A DNA stretch of 64,000 bases, taken from assembly GCA_040755295.1 (NCBI GenBank), contig JBFMBK010000001.1, positions 248,001 through 312,000 on the forward strand, written 5' to 3'. A model generated the notes under the pieces. That model ran no database searches, was not told the origin of the DNA, and was given only the letters and a program-made list of their open reading frames with translations. This document shows positions 14,249-22,523 of this stretch, in pieces. Made by a program: the position numbers and the translations under genes. How positions within the stretch are numbered: the first letter of the stretch is position 1; every line of letters begins with the position of its first letter. Source of the stretch: Bacillota bacterium (lineage in GTDB: Bacteria > Bacillota > Desulfotomaculia > Desulfotomaculales > Ammonificaceae).

Positions 14249-16753
14249 TTGGCCTCATCAGTTACCCTTACCATTGATGGTAAGGAAATCTCCGTCCCGG
14301 AAGGAACCACCGTCCTTCATGCGGCAAAAGCAGCGGGAATAGTTATTCCTCATCTCTGTTATTGTTCCGGGCTGAAGGCGACAGGGGCGTGCCGTCTTTG
14401 CGTGGTGGAGATTGAAAAGGTCCGGGGGCTGGTGGTCTCCTGCGTACGGAAGGTGGCTCCGGGAATGGTGGTCCGCACCAGTACGGAGCAGATTTTAGAA
14501 GCGAGGCGTTTTATAATAGAACTCCTGCTTTCGAGGCATCCCGGACTCTGTCTGAGCTGCGACAAAAGCGGGGTCTGCAAGCTGCAGCGCTATGCTTATG
14601 AGCTAGGCATCGAACGGCCTTCCTACCCGGTGCGTGATCCCGGTTATCCCGTTGACGATGCCAATCCTTTTATTGTACGGAATTATAATCTGTGTATCGT
14701 TTGCGGGCGGTGCATCCGCGTGTGCCGGGGACAGGGAAGCGATATTCTGGACTTTGTAAAACGCGGAATCGAAACAAAGGTTGCTACCGCCCTGGACAAA
14801 CCGCTGCAGGAGGCCGGCTGCGATTTTTGCGGAAGCTGCGTCGGCGTTTGTCCCACGGGGGCGCTCCTGGAGAAAAAAGGGCGCGGTAAGGGCCGCGAGT
14901 GGGAACTGCGCGCGGTGGAGAGCCATTGCGGCTATTGCGGCAGCGCCTGCAAGTTGTTGTACAACCTGAAAGGCGATGACGTCGTAAAGGTCGCAACCGA
15001 AAGACCGGCCGACTACCTTTGCGCCCGGGGGCGCTTCGGCTATAGCCATATCGACGGCGCGGCGCGGCTTGAGACTCCCCTGGTGCGTAAAAACGGGGAA
15101 CTGGCTCCCGCAAGCTGGGATGAGGCGTTGGAATTTGTCGCGGGCCGCCTTAAGGGGATCAAAGAGAATTACGGCCCGCAGGCCGTCGGGGGGATCGCCG
15201 GCGCGCTGGCGACCAACGAGACGGCCTATGTTTTTCAGAAGTTTATCCGGGCGGGGTTGCAGAGCAATAACGTCGACAGCGGGGTGCGTTTTTCCGGACT
15301 CGAACTCCTGCAGAAACTCGAAGCGGTAGTCGGCGGCACGAAAGGATACGCCGCTTTGAATGATGTGGGCGCCGCCGGGGTGATCCTGGTGGTCGGCGAC
15401 GTGTGGCGGCGGGTGCCGGCGGTGTGGGGTCGGATCAAACAGGCGGCCGACCGGGGGGCGAAGGTTGTTTACATCGGTTTCTATGCCGGCCGCCCGGTAA
15501 AGATAGCAAAGGTCTGGCTGCGGGCGCTGCCCGGTTCCGAACACGTCGTGCTCCAGCAGATGGCGCAGGTGGTGGTCCGGAAGGAAGGTAATGTAAAGGC
15601 CGAGAAAGAGCAGATTACGGGATTTAACAGGTTTGCGAAGAGCCTCAAAGAGGCGGCGGGTGCACCGGCCGGGGTGAGCGCCGACGATATTGCAGCGGCG
15701 GCCGAACTCTGGATGGATGCGAAGGCCAAAGGCGTGGTGGTGCTGGCGGTTGACGGCGTGACGCAGCAGACCGGAAGCGCCGCCCTCAATCTTTGCCTGC
15801 TGACCGGAAGGGTCAAAAAGGCGTTCTTCCCCGGGCATTCCCTTTCCAACGCTCAGGGGGTCTGGCGGATGGGCGCGGTTGCGGATTGTTACCCCGGTTT
15901 GCAGCCGGTTTCCAAAGCGGCGGCCAGGTTTTCGAAATTATGGGGGATGGCGGCGCCGGATACCCCGGGACTGGCGGCGGACGAAATGCTTGCCCAGGAT
16001 TCCCCCCTGAAGGCGCTTTATGTGCTCCAGGAGGACCCGGTCGTGTCATTCCCGGGTGGCGCGCGGGTTGCCGCCCGGCTTAATGACCTCCAGCTGCTGG
16101 TGGTCCAGGACCTTTTCCTGACCGAGACGGCGAAGATGGCCGATGTGGTCCTGCCGCTGGCCTCCTCGCTGGAAACCGGTGGTACATGCGTGAATGCGGA
16201 AGGTAGGGTTCGACAGTACGGGAAAGTATTACCGGAGAAAACGCTAGCCGTCTGGCAGGTTATCGAACAACTGGCGTCGAAAATGAATTTCTCGTTGAGT
16301 TATGTATCCTGCCGTCAAGTGGGGGAGGAAGCGCGGGCGGTGGCCCCGAATTTCGGGATAACCCCCGGCACTTCGCCACGCCCGGCCTTTCAGCCGGTGA
16401 ACGGTTCAGGGGCGAAAGCGGAAGACGCCGGTTCTCTAAGGTTGGTACCCTTCGCGTCCCGCTTCGGTTTTTATAATGACCATTGGATAAAGAACAGCGG
16501 ACTTGACGATCTCTTGCCTTATCAAGGAGATTTTGTCGCCATCGCCCCGGAGGACGCTGATCGTTTAGGGCTCGCCGAAGGAGCACCGGTGTCCGTAAGT
16601 ACGGCATACGGACAGACCGGCACCGTGGTGCAAGTAGACCCGGGCCTTCCGGCGGGAGTGGTAATAATGCCGGCTTTTGCGGCGAAGACGAACATGCTTT
16701 TGGGCCCTGATGGACCGAACGGGCCTGTAGCGGCGGCCTTAACAAAGTTGTAA
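14249..16753 (+). CDS. NuoG/FdhA-like protein lacking the molybdenum ligand
   Basis: An 834-residue protein. N-terminus: [2Fe-2S] (Cys 37, 48, 51, 65), His/Cys-ligated [4Fe-4S] (HPGLCLSCDKSGVC) and two-cluster ferredoxin (CIVCGRCIRVC, CDFCGSCVGVC). Next comes the molybdopterin-oxidoreductase fold with its own cluster (CGYCGSAC ... C) and a C-terminal MopB domain. Formate dehydrogenases have Cys or selenocysteine then His after NNVD (VDHCARL-U/C-H). Here the segment reads NNVDSGVRFSG (about 341-351), with no Cys, His or in-frame TGA. It is therefore probably electron-carrying and NuoG-like, not a formate dehydrogenase. TTG 14249 follows GGGGGAAGG. It ends 16 bases before acsA. Confidence 0.8.
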   Translation: MASSVTLTIDGKEISVPEGTTVLHAAKAAGIVIPHLCYCSGLKATGACRLCVVEIEKVRGLVVSCVRKVAPGMVVRTSTEQILEARRFIIELLLSRHPGLCLSCDKSGVCKLQRYAYELGIERPSYPVRDPGYPVDDANPFIVRNYNLCIVCGRCIRVCRGQGSDILDFVKRGIETKVATALDKPLQEAGCDFCGSCVGVCPTGALLEKKGRGKGREWELRAVESHCGYCGSACKLLYNLKGDDVVKVATERPADYLCARGRFGYSHIDGAARLETPLVRKNGELAPASWDEALEFVAGRLKGIKENYGPQAVGGIAGALATNETAYVFQKFIRAGLQSNNVDSGVRFSGLELLQKLEAVVGGTKGYAALNDVGAAGVILVVGDVWRRVPAVWGRIKQAADRGAKVVYIGFYAGRPVKIAKVWLRALPGSEHVVLQQMAQVVVRKEGNVKAEKEQITGFNRFAKSLKEAAGAPAGVSADDIAAAAELWMDAKAKGVVVLAVDGVTQQTGSAALNLCLLTGRVKKAFFPGHSLSNAQGVWRMGAVADCYPGLQPVSKAAARFSKLWGMAAPDTPGLAADEMLAQDSPLKALYVLQEDPVVSFPGGARVAARLNDLQLLVVQDLFLTETAKMADVVLPLASSLETGGTCVNAEGRVRQYGKVLPEKTLAVWQVIEQLASKMNFSLSYVSCRQVGEEARAVAPNFGITPGTSPRPAFQPVNGSGAKAEDAGSLRLVPFASRFGFYNDHWIKNSGLDDLLPYQGDFVAIAPEDADRLGLAEGAPVSVSTAYGQTGTVVQVDPGLPAGVVIMPAFAAKTNMLLGPDGPNGPVAAALTKL

Positions 16754-16769
16754 GGAGGCAGTAAAAGGG

Positions 16770-18710
16770 TTGGGGAGAGAGAAAGTTCTAACAAATTGCA
16801 CGGCTACCCAGAAGATGATTGCGAAGACTACCCGGGAAGGGATACCCACAGCCTTCAGCCGGGTGGAGGGAAGGAAGCCGTGTCCTTACGGGGTAGGGGG
16901 AACCTGTTGCCGCGTTTGCTACATGGGGCCGTGCCGCGTTACCGACGGCGGGGCGGGATCATCTTCAGCGGGAATATGCGGCGCCACGGCGGAAACGATT
17001 TCGGCGCGCAACTTCTGCCGGATGATCGCCGCGGGGACGTCGGCCCATTCCGACCACGGGCGGGAAGTCGCCGCTACTTTCCTTGCGGCGGCGCGCGGTG
17101 AGGCGCCCGGGTTTGAGATCCGGGACGAAGTGAAACTGCGCGCGGTGGCCGCGGACCTGGGGATTGAAGCAGCGGGTAAAAACAAGAACAAACTCGCCGA
17201 GGAAGTGGGCCTGAAGCTCATAAGCGAGTTCGGCCGGCAGGACGGCGAGCTTGTCTTTGCCGGCCGGGCGCCGGAGAAACGCCGGGAGATCTGGCGGAAA
17301 CTGGACGTTGTCCCCCGGGGCGTCGACCGTGAGGTCGTAGAGATGATGCACCGGACTTCTGTGGGAGCCGACCAGGAATACCAGCACCTCCTGTTACAGG
17401 GGATGCGGACCTCGCTGGCGGACGGCTGGGGCGGTTCGATGATCGCCACCGAACTGCAGGATATCATGTTCGGGACGCCTGTTCCCATCCGGTCAAAGGT
17501 CAACCTGGGAGTGTTGAAAGACGACCAGGTGAATATCATAATCCACGGCCACGAGCCGCTTCTGCCGGAACTGATCGTGGATGCGGCCAGGGACGAGGAA
17601 TTACTGAGCCAGGCGCGGGCCGTCGGCGCGAAGGGCATCAACATTGCCGGTATCTGCTGCTCGGCGAATGAGCTGCTGATGCGCAAGGGCATCCCGGTGG
17701 CCGGTAGCGTGCTGCAGCAGGAGCTCGCCATAGCCACCGGCGCGGTGGAAGCGATGGTGGTAGACATCCAGTGCGTCATGCAGGGGATCAGCGTGGTCGC
17801 GCGCTGTTACCATACCGAACTCTTCACGACTTCTTGCCGGGCGCGTATCCCCGGCGTCACCCATCTCGAGTTTCACCATGAAAACGGGATGGAAACGGCG
17901 CGGGAAATCGTCCGGAGGGCGATCGCCAATTACCCGAAGCGGCGTGCGGTCGATATCCCGAAGGAAGAGATGGACCTGGTTGCCGGATTCAGCCACGAAA
18001 CCATCAACTACATGCTTGGCGGCCGTTTCCGGTCTTCCTACCGGCCGCTCAACGATAACATAATGAACGGGCGCATCCGCGGGATAGCGGCGGTCGTCGG
18101 ATGTTCAAACCCCCGGGTGAAGTTCGGGGACCTACACACCACCGTTGTCCGCGAGCTTATCGCCAATAACGTGCTTGTGCTCGTTACGGGCTGCGCGGCC
18201 ATCAACTGCGCGAAGGAGGGCCTCCTGATCCCCGAGGCGGCCGAACTGGCCGGTTCGGGCTTGAAAGAGGTATGTGAAGCCGTCGGTATACCGCCGGTCC
18301 TGCACTGCGGGTCGTGCGTAGACAACAGCCGCCTGCTGGTCGCCGGTACGGCGGTGGTCAAAGAAGGCGGCCTGGGCGAAGACCTTTCGGACGTTCCGGT
18401 ATGCGGTTGCGCGCCCGAATGGATGAGCGAAAAGGCGATCGCGATCGGGCAGTACTTTGTCACCAGCGGTGTAACCGTCGGGTTCGGGGTGGCTTTTCCG
18501 ACGACGGGAAGCGCGAAGCTTTCGGATTACGTGTTCGGCGGAATAAAAGAACAGGTAGGCGCCAACTGGTTCTTCGAGCCGGATCCAGTGGCGATGGCGC
18601 AACAAATCATTGCGCACATTGACTCCAAGCGTAAGGCATTGGGGATTGAGTCCGCCAAGGAACGGGTGCTTTACGACATGGAGATGAGGAGGAAGCTGGA
18701 AATTGTCTAA
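16770..18710 (+). CDS. acsA: CO dehydrogenase catalytic subunit of the CODH/ACS complex
   Basis: This 646-residue Ni-Fe CO dehydrogenase reduces CO2 to CO, which is channelled to AcsB. Near the N-terminus are the cysteines for the B and D clusters (Cys 38, 46, 47, 50, 55). The C-cluster region includes HGHEP (about 258), GICCSANELL (about 295), GCAAINCAKEG (about 475), CGSCVDNSR (about 513) and VCGCAPEW (about 545). These fit acetogen-type AcsA/CooS. The TTG start has AAGGAGG upstream. It overlaps acsB by 8 bases, indicating coupled translation. A nickel-inserting CooC is encoded on either side in the array. Confidence 0.95.
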   Translation: MGREKVLTNCTATQKMIAKTTREGIPTAFSRVEGRKPCPYGVGGTCCRVCYMGPCRVTDGGAGSSSAGICGATAETISARNFCRMIAAGTSAHSDHGREVAATFLAAARGEAPGFEIRDEVKLRAVAADLGIEAAGKNKNKLAEEVGLKLISEFGRQDGELVFAGRAPEKRREIWRKLDVVPRGVDREVVEMMHRTSVGADQEYQHLLLQGMRTSLADGWGGSMIATELQDIMFGTPVPIRSKVNLGVLKDDQVNIIIHGHEPLLPELIVDAARDEELLSQARAVGAKGINIAGICCSANELLMRKGIPVAGSVLQQELAIATGAVEAMVVDIQCVMQGISVVARCYHTELFTTSCRARIPGVTHLEFHHENGMETAREIVRRAIANYPKRRAVDIPKEEMDLVAGFSHETINYMLGGRFRSSYRPLNDNIMNGRIRGIAAVVGCSNPRVKFGDLHTTVVRELIANNVLVLVTGCAAINCAKEGLLIPEAAELAGSGLKEVCEAVGIPPVLHCGSCVDNSRLLVAGTAVVKEGGLGEDLSDVPVCGCAPEWMSEKAIAIGQYFVTSGVTVGFGVAFPTTGSAKLSDYVFGGIKEQVGANWFFEPDPVAMAQQIIAHIDSKRKALGIESAKERVLYDMEMRRKLEIV

Positions 18711-20907
18711 AATAATTGCTTCCGCCGCCATAAGGGGCGCCCATAAACTTTACGCGCGGGCTGAGGAATCCTTACGCCAGGCGATTGAAGCATTCGGACC
18801 GGAAGCCCCGGTTGCCTTCCCGAATACCGGCTACTACCTGCCGGTGATTTACGGGATCACGGGCCTTCAGGTGGAAAAGGTAGGAGACCTTGAGCCGGTG
18901 CTTAAAACGGCCGGTGAACTGCTTCCACCAGTTCCGGCGGATAAGGTCTGGCTTCCTTACCTCGGTAATACCCTGGACGCCGGGATGGCGGCGCTGTTTG
19001 CCGACGAGATAATCGAGGCGACCAAATACATCGAAAACCCTCCCTACACCATGACCTCTTCCCCCACCGAGGATAACCTGTGGCTCGGTGCGGCGGACGA
19101 CGTAATCATGCGCAAACGGGGCATAGAGTTTGTGGACGGTACTGCGCCCGGTTTTGCGGCGATTGTAGGGGCCGCGCCCACGAACGAGATCGCGGTGAAG
19201 ATCGCCCGCGAACTGCAGGAAAAGAACCTTTACGTCTTCATGTCGGCCGCGTCGGACGGGCGGAATATGGCCGAGCAGCTGAAGGAGGAAAAGATAGAGC
19301 TGGGGTGGGAAACCCGGCTGGTTCCATTCGGCAAGGACATCACGGCCACGGTTTTCGCGCTGGGGTTTGCGGCGCGGGCGGCAATGTCCTTCGGCGGGGT
19401 AAAACCGGGGGATTTCCGCCGCCTTCTGCTTTATAATAAGAATCGAATCTTTGCGTTCGCGATGGCGTTGGGGCCCGTGGACGATGAAAAATACGCGCAG
19501 GCCGCCGGGGCTATAAATTTCGGCTTCCCGGCGATAGCCGATACCGATATCCCGGAGATTCTGCCGACGGGTGTCTGTACGTACGAGCATGTTGTGTCGA
19601 ACGTGCCGCACGACAAGATCGTCGCCCGGGCGATAGAGGTTCGCGGCCTCAAGGTGCAGGTGACCAAGGTTCCGATTCCGGTATCCTTCGGTCCGGCTTT
19701 TGAAGGGGAAACGGTTCGTAAGGGCGACATGCAGATCGAGTTCGGCGGCCAAAAAACACCGGCCTTCGAAATGGTACGGACGCATGAAGCGGACGCCGTC
19801 GAAGACGGCCGTATCGAGGTAATCGGGCCGGATGTGGACTCGGTTCAGGAGGGCGGCAGGCTGCCTATCGGGATCGTTGTGGACGTTTACGGCCGGAAGA
19901 TGCAGGAAGACTTCGAGCCGGTAATTGAAAGGCGGGTTCACTACTTTATCAATTACGCGCAGGGCATCTGGCACATGGGGCAGCGGGACCTTAACTGGAT
20001 CCGTATCGCCAAATCGGCCTATAAACAGGGTTTTAGGATGCGCCACTTCGGGGATATCCTTTATGCCAAGATTAAATCGGAGTTTGCCAACATCGTTGAC
20101 CGGGTTCAGGTGACCATTTATACCGATGAGGCCGAGGTCGTCAAAGCGCGGGATGAGGCCCGGAAGATTTACGGGCGGCGCGACGCGCGGCTGAAGGCGC
20201 TCAACGACGATACGGTCGATACCTTTTATTCCTGCACCCTGTGTCAGTCTTTCGCGCCGACGCACGTCTGCGTGGTCCTGCCGGAACGGGTCGGGTTGTG
20301 CGGTTCGGTAAGCTGGCTCGACGCGAAGGCGGCTTACGAGATCAATCCGCACGGGTGCAACCAGCCGATTCCCAAGAAGGACGTGATCGATCCGGCAAAA
20401 GGCCAGTGGAGGTCGTGCAACGACTTTATCTTCCAGAACTCCCGCGGTTCGGTTGAACAGGTCAATTTCTATACCATTATGGATAACCCGCTGACGTCCT
20501 GCGGTTGCTTTGAGGCCATAATGGTGATGATCCCCGAGTGCAACGGCTTTATGATCGTTAACCGGGAGTTTCGCGGAATGACTCCTTCCGGGATGAGCTT
20601 TTCCACGCTGGCCGGCACCATCGGCGGCGGGATACAGACCCCCGGTTTCATGGGCATAGGAAAGGCCTATCTCGCTTCCAGGAAGTTTGTTGTCGGTGAC
20701 GGAGGCATCGCGCGGATCGTCTGGATGCCGAAGGAGTTCAAAGACCAGATGCTTCCCGTGCTGGAGGACCAAGCGGAGGCGGCCGGGTTGGGTAAGGATT
20801 TTGTCGATAAGATTGCGGATGAAACAATCGGCACGGCGGCGGAGGAGATTCTGCCTTTCCTTGAAGAGAAGGCGCACCCCGCCCTTACCATGGACCCCTT
20901 GTTTTAA
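18703..20907 (+). CDS. acsB: Acetyl-CoA synthase (ACS alpha) subunit
   Basis: A 734-residue enzyme that joins CO, a methyl group from the corrinoid protein and CoA into acetyl-CoA at its Ni-Ni-[4Fe-4S] A-cluster. The ligand cysteines are visible: CTLC (about 510 and 513), THVC (about 522), GLCG (about 532) and the Cys-Gly-Cys of TSCGCFE (about 600 and 602) for the distal nickel. Length matches the bacterial type with its N-terminal CODH-interacting domain. TTG 18703 follows GAGGAGG. A 265-base gap with a long inverted repeat separates it from acsC. Confidence 0.95.
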   Translation: MSKIIASAAIRGAHKLYARAEESLRQAIEAFGPEAPVAFPNTGYYLPVIYGITGLQVEKVGDLEPVLKTAGELLPPVPADKVWLPYLGNTLDAGMAALFADEIIEATKYIENPPYTMTSSPTEDNLWLGAADDVIMRKRGIEFVDGTAPGFAAIVGAAPTNEIAVKIARELQEKNLYVFMSAASDGRNMAEQLKEEKIELGWETRLVPFGKDITATVFALGFAARAAMSFGGVKPGDFRRLLLYNKNRIFAFAMALGPVDDEKYAQAAGAINFGFPAIADTDIPEILPTGVCTYEHVVSNVPHDKIVARAIEVRGLKVQVTKVPIPVSFGPAFEGETVRKGDMQIEFGGQKTPAFEMVRTHEADAVEDGRIEVIGPDVDSVQEGGRLPIGIVVDVYGRKMQEDFEPVIERRVHYFINYAQGIWHMGQRDLNWIRIAKSAYKQGFRMRHFGDILYAKIKSEFANIVDRVQVTIYTDEAEVVKARDEARKIYGRRDARLKALNDDTVDTFYSCTLCQSFAPTHVCVVLPERVGLCGSVSWLDAKAAYEINPHGCNQPIPKKDVIDPAKGQWRSCNDFIFQNSRGSVEQVNFYTIMDNPLTSCGCFEAIMVMIPECNGFMIVNREFRGMTPSGMSFSTLAGTIGGGIQTPGFMGIGKAYLASRKFVVGDGGIARIVWMPKEFKDQMLPVLEDQAEAAGLGKDFVDKIADETIGTAAEEILPFLEEKAHPALTMDPLF

Positions 20908-20983
20908 AAATATTCAGTTAATCCGCAGGGCATGTCAATTTGCGAGGTGAGATCTCACTTCCCAATTTGCTTGCTTCTTTCCG

Positions 20984-21052
20984 CCCAGCACTCAACTTGG
21001 TCGGCAAAGTAGCGCGATTCTGGTGCTATGGCATCCCAAGTTGAGTGCTGGG
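20984..21052. repeat. 17-bp perfect inverted repeat between acsB and acsC
   Basis: CCCAGCACTCAACTTGG (20984-21000) is matched exactly by CCAAGTTGAGTGCTGGG (21036-21052) around a 35-base loop. There is no T tract, so a mRNA stability or processing stem, or a mobile-element remnant, is more likely than a terminator. It is preceded by the palindrome GTGAGATCTCAC near 20947. Confidence 0.75.
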
Positions 21053-21084
21053 TAATTGCGGCATCTATGCTTTGATGTTTTAAC

Positions 21085-21160
21085 AAAACTCATAACTCAG
21101 GACTCGCGACTCGCGACTTGTGACGCGGGACTTGCGACTGGGGACTCAGGACATAGAAAA
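21085..21160. repeat. GAC-headed heptamer repeat upstream of acsC
   Basis: About ten units in exact 7-base phase: gactcgc, gactcgc, gacttgt, gacgcgg, gacttgc, gactggg, gactcag, gacatag. It ends 13 bases before the acsC start, just upstream of its ribosome site. Confidence 0.75.
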
Positions 21161-21172
21161 AGAGGTGTGGAA

Positions 21173-22507
21173 ATGGCACTAACAGGACTCGAGATTTACA
21201 AACTGCTGCCCAGGACAAACTGCAAGGAGTGCGGGCAGCCGACCTGTCTGGCTTTCGCCATGCAGTTGGCGGGCGGCAAGGCTGCGCTTGACAAATGCCC
21301 GCACGTGAGCGACGCCGCGAAAGAAGCCCTGGGAGCAGCCTCGGCCCCGCCGATCGCGCTGGTAAAGATCGGTGCGGGGGAACGGGTTTTGGAGATTGGA
21401 AACGAAACGGTCCTTTTCCGCCACGACAAACGCTTCGAGCACATGACGGGTATCGCCGTCACCGTGCCGGATAACCTGCCGCCGGGAGATATCGAGGTAC
21501 GGGTGAAAGCGATAAATTCCCTCTGCTTCGAACGGGTGGGACAGATGCACAGCGTGGACCTCGTGGCGCTGGAAAACACTTCGAAGGACGCTGCGGTTTT
21601 CGCCGCGGCGGCAAAGACGGTCAAGGCAAACACCAACCTCGGGATTATCCTTATAAGCGAAGACCCGGAGGTTATGGCCGCGGCGCTGGAAGACGTCGGG
21701 AACGCCAAACCGTTGATTTACGCGGCTACGTCGGGAAACTTCGAGAAGATGGCCGCCCTGGCGAAGCAGCACGACGCGGTGCTGGCGGTGAAAGCCGAAA
21801 ACCTTGTGGCGCTGGAGGACCTGGTGAACAAGGTTACCGCGGCGGGCGTAAAACAGCTGGTCCTCGATACCGGGGCGCGGGAGCCCAATCAGGTCCTGGC
21901 CGATCAAACACAGTTAAGACGCCATGCTTTAAAACGGTTCAGGCCTTTCGGTTTTCCGGGCATCGCCTTCGCCACCAACCCGGACCCGGTCCAACGGGCG
22001 GCGGAAGCCGGGATGTACGTGGCCAAGTACGCGGGCATTGTGGTTGTCGGTACCGCCGATCCCGCCGAGATACTGCCGCTTATAACCTTGCGGCTGAACG
22101 TATACACCGACCCGCAGAAACCGATTGCGGTCGAGTCCAAGGTTTACGAGATCGGGGCGGTAACGCCGCAGTCGCCGGTTTATATCACGACCAATTTCTC
22201 CCTTACTTACTTCTGTGTGGCGGGGGACGTGGAATCTTCCCGCGTACCGGGCTATATCCTGCCGGTGGACACCGACGGGATCTCCGTGCTGACGGCCTGG
22301 GCGGCAGGGAAGTTCACGCCGGAAAAGATATCCGAGACCTTGGACCAGAGCGGCATCGCCGAAAAGGTGGAGCACCGGAAGATGATTATCCCCGGGGGAG
22401 TCGCGGTTCTCAGCGGGAAGCTTCAGGAGCTTTCAGGGTGGGAAGTAATGGTGGGCCCGCGGGAATCTGCAGGTATTTCAGCATTTTTGAAGCAGTTCTG
22501 GAGTTGA
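21173..22507 (+). CDS. acsC: Corrinoid iron-sulfur protein large subunit
   Basis: A 444-residue protein. The N-terminal domain binds one [4Fe-4S] cluster through Cys 17, 20, 25 and 42 (NCKECGQPTC ... KCP). A TIM-barrel middle and a C-terminal corrinoid-binding domain follow. With AcsD it carries the methyl group as methylcobalamin from AcsE to AcsB. ATG 21173 is chosen because AAAAAGAGGTG lies just upstream and because the longer frame upstream is made of heptamer repeat. It is separated from the activator gene by 16 bases. Confidence 0.93.
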   Translation: MALTGLEIYKLLPRTNCKECGQPTCLAFAMQLAGGKAALDKCPHVSDAAKEALGAASAPPIALVKIGAGERVLEIGNETVLFRHDKRFEHMTGIAVTVPDNLPPGDIEVRVKAINSLCFERVGQMHSVDLVALENTSKDAAVFAAAAKTVKANTNLGIILISEDPEVMAAALEDVGNAKPLIYAATSGNFEKMAALAKQHDAVLAVKAENLVALEDLVNKVTAAGVKQLVLDTGAREPNQVLADQTQLRRHALKRFRPFGFPGIAFATNPDPVQRAAEAGMYVAKYAGIVVVGTADPAEILPLITLRLNVYTDPQKPIAVESKVYEIGAVTPQSPVYITTNFSLTYFCVAGDVESSRVPGYILPVDTDGISVLTAWAAGKFTPEKISETLDQSGIAEKVEHRKMIIPGGVAVLSGKLQELSGWEVMVGPRESAGISAFLKQFWS

Positions 22508-22523
22508 ATAAAGAATTAGAATA

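Noticed and set aside
14603-15838. 411-residue minus-strand frame opposite the NuoG-like gene
   Set aside because: It is antisense to clear iron-sulfur and MopB motifs and has no protein-family features of its own.
14249-16753. Selenocysteine-containing formate dehydrogenase
   Set aside because: There is no in-frame TGA, and the Sec/Cys-His active-site segment reads Ser-Gly, so calling it a formate dehydrogenase is not supported.
18772-20877. 701-residue minus-strand frame opposite acsB
   Set aside because: It is the mirror of a well-supported gene in GC-rich DNA, has no recognisable domain and no ribosome site.
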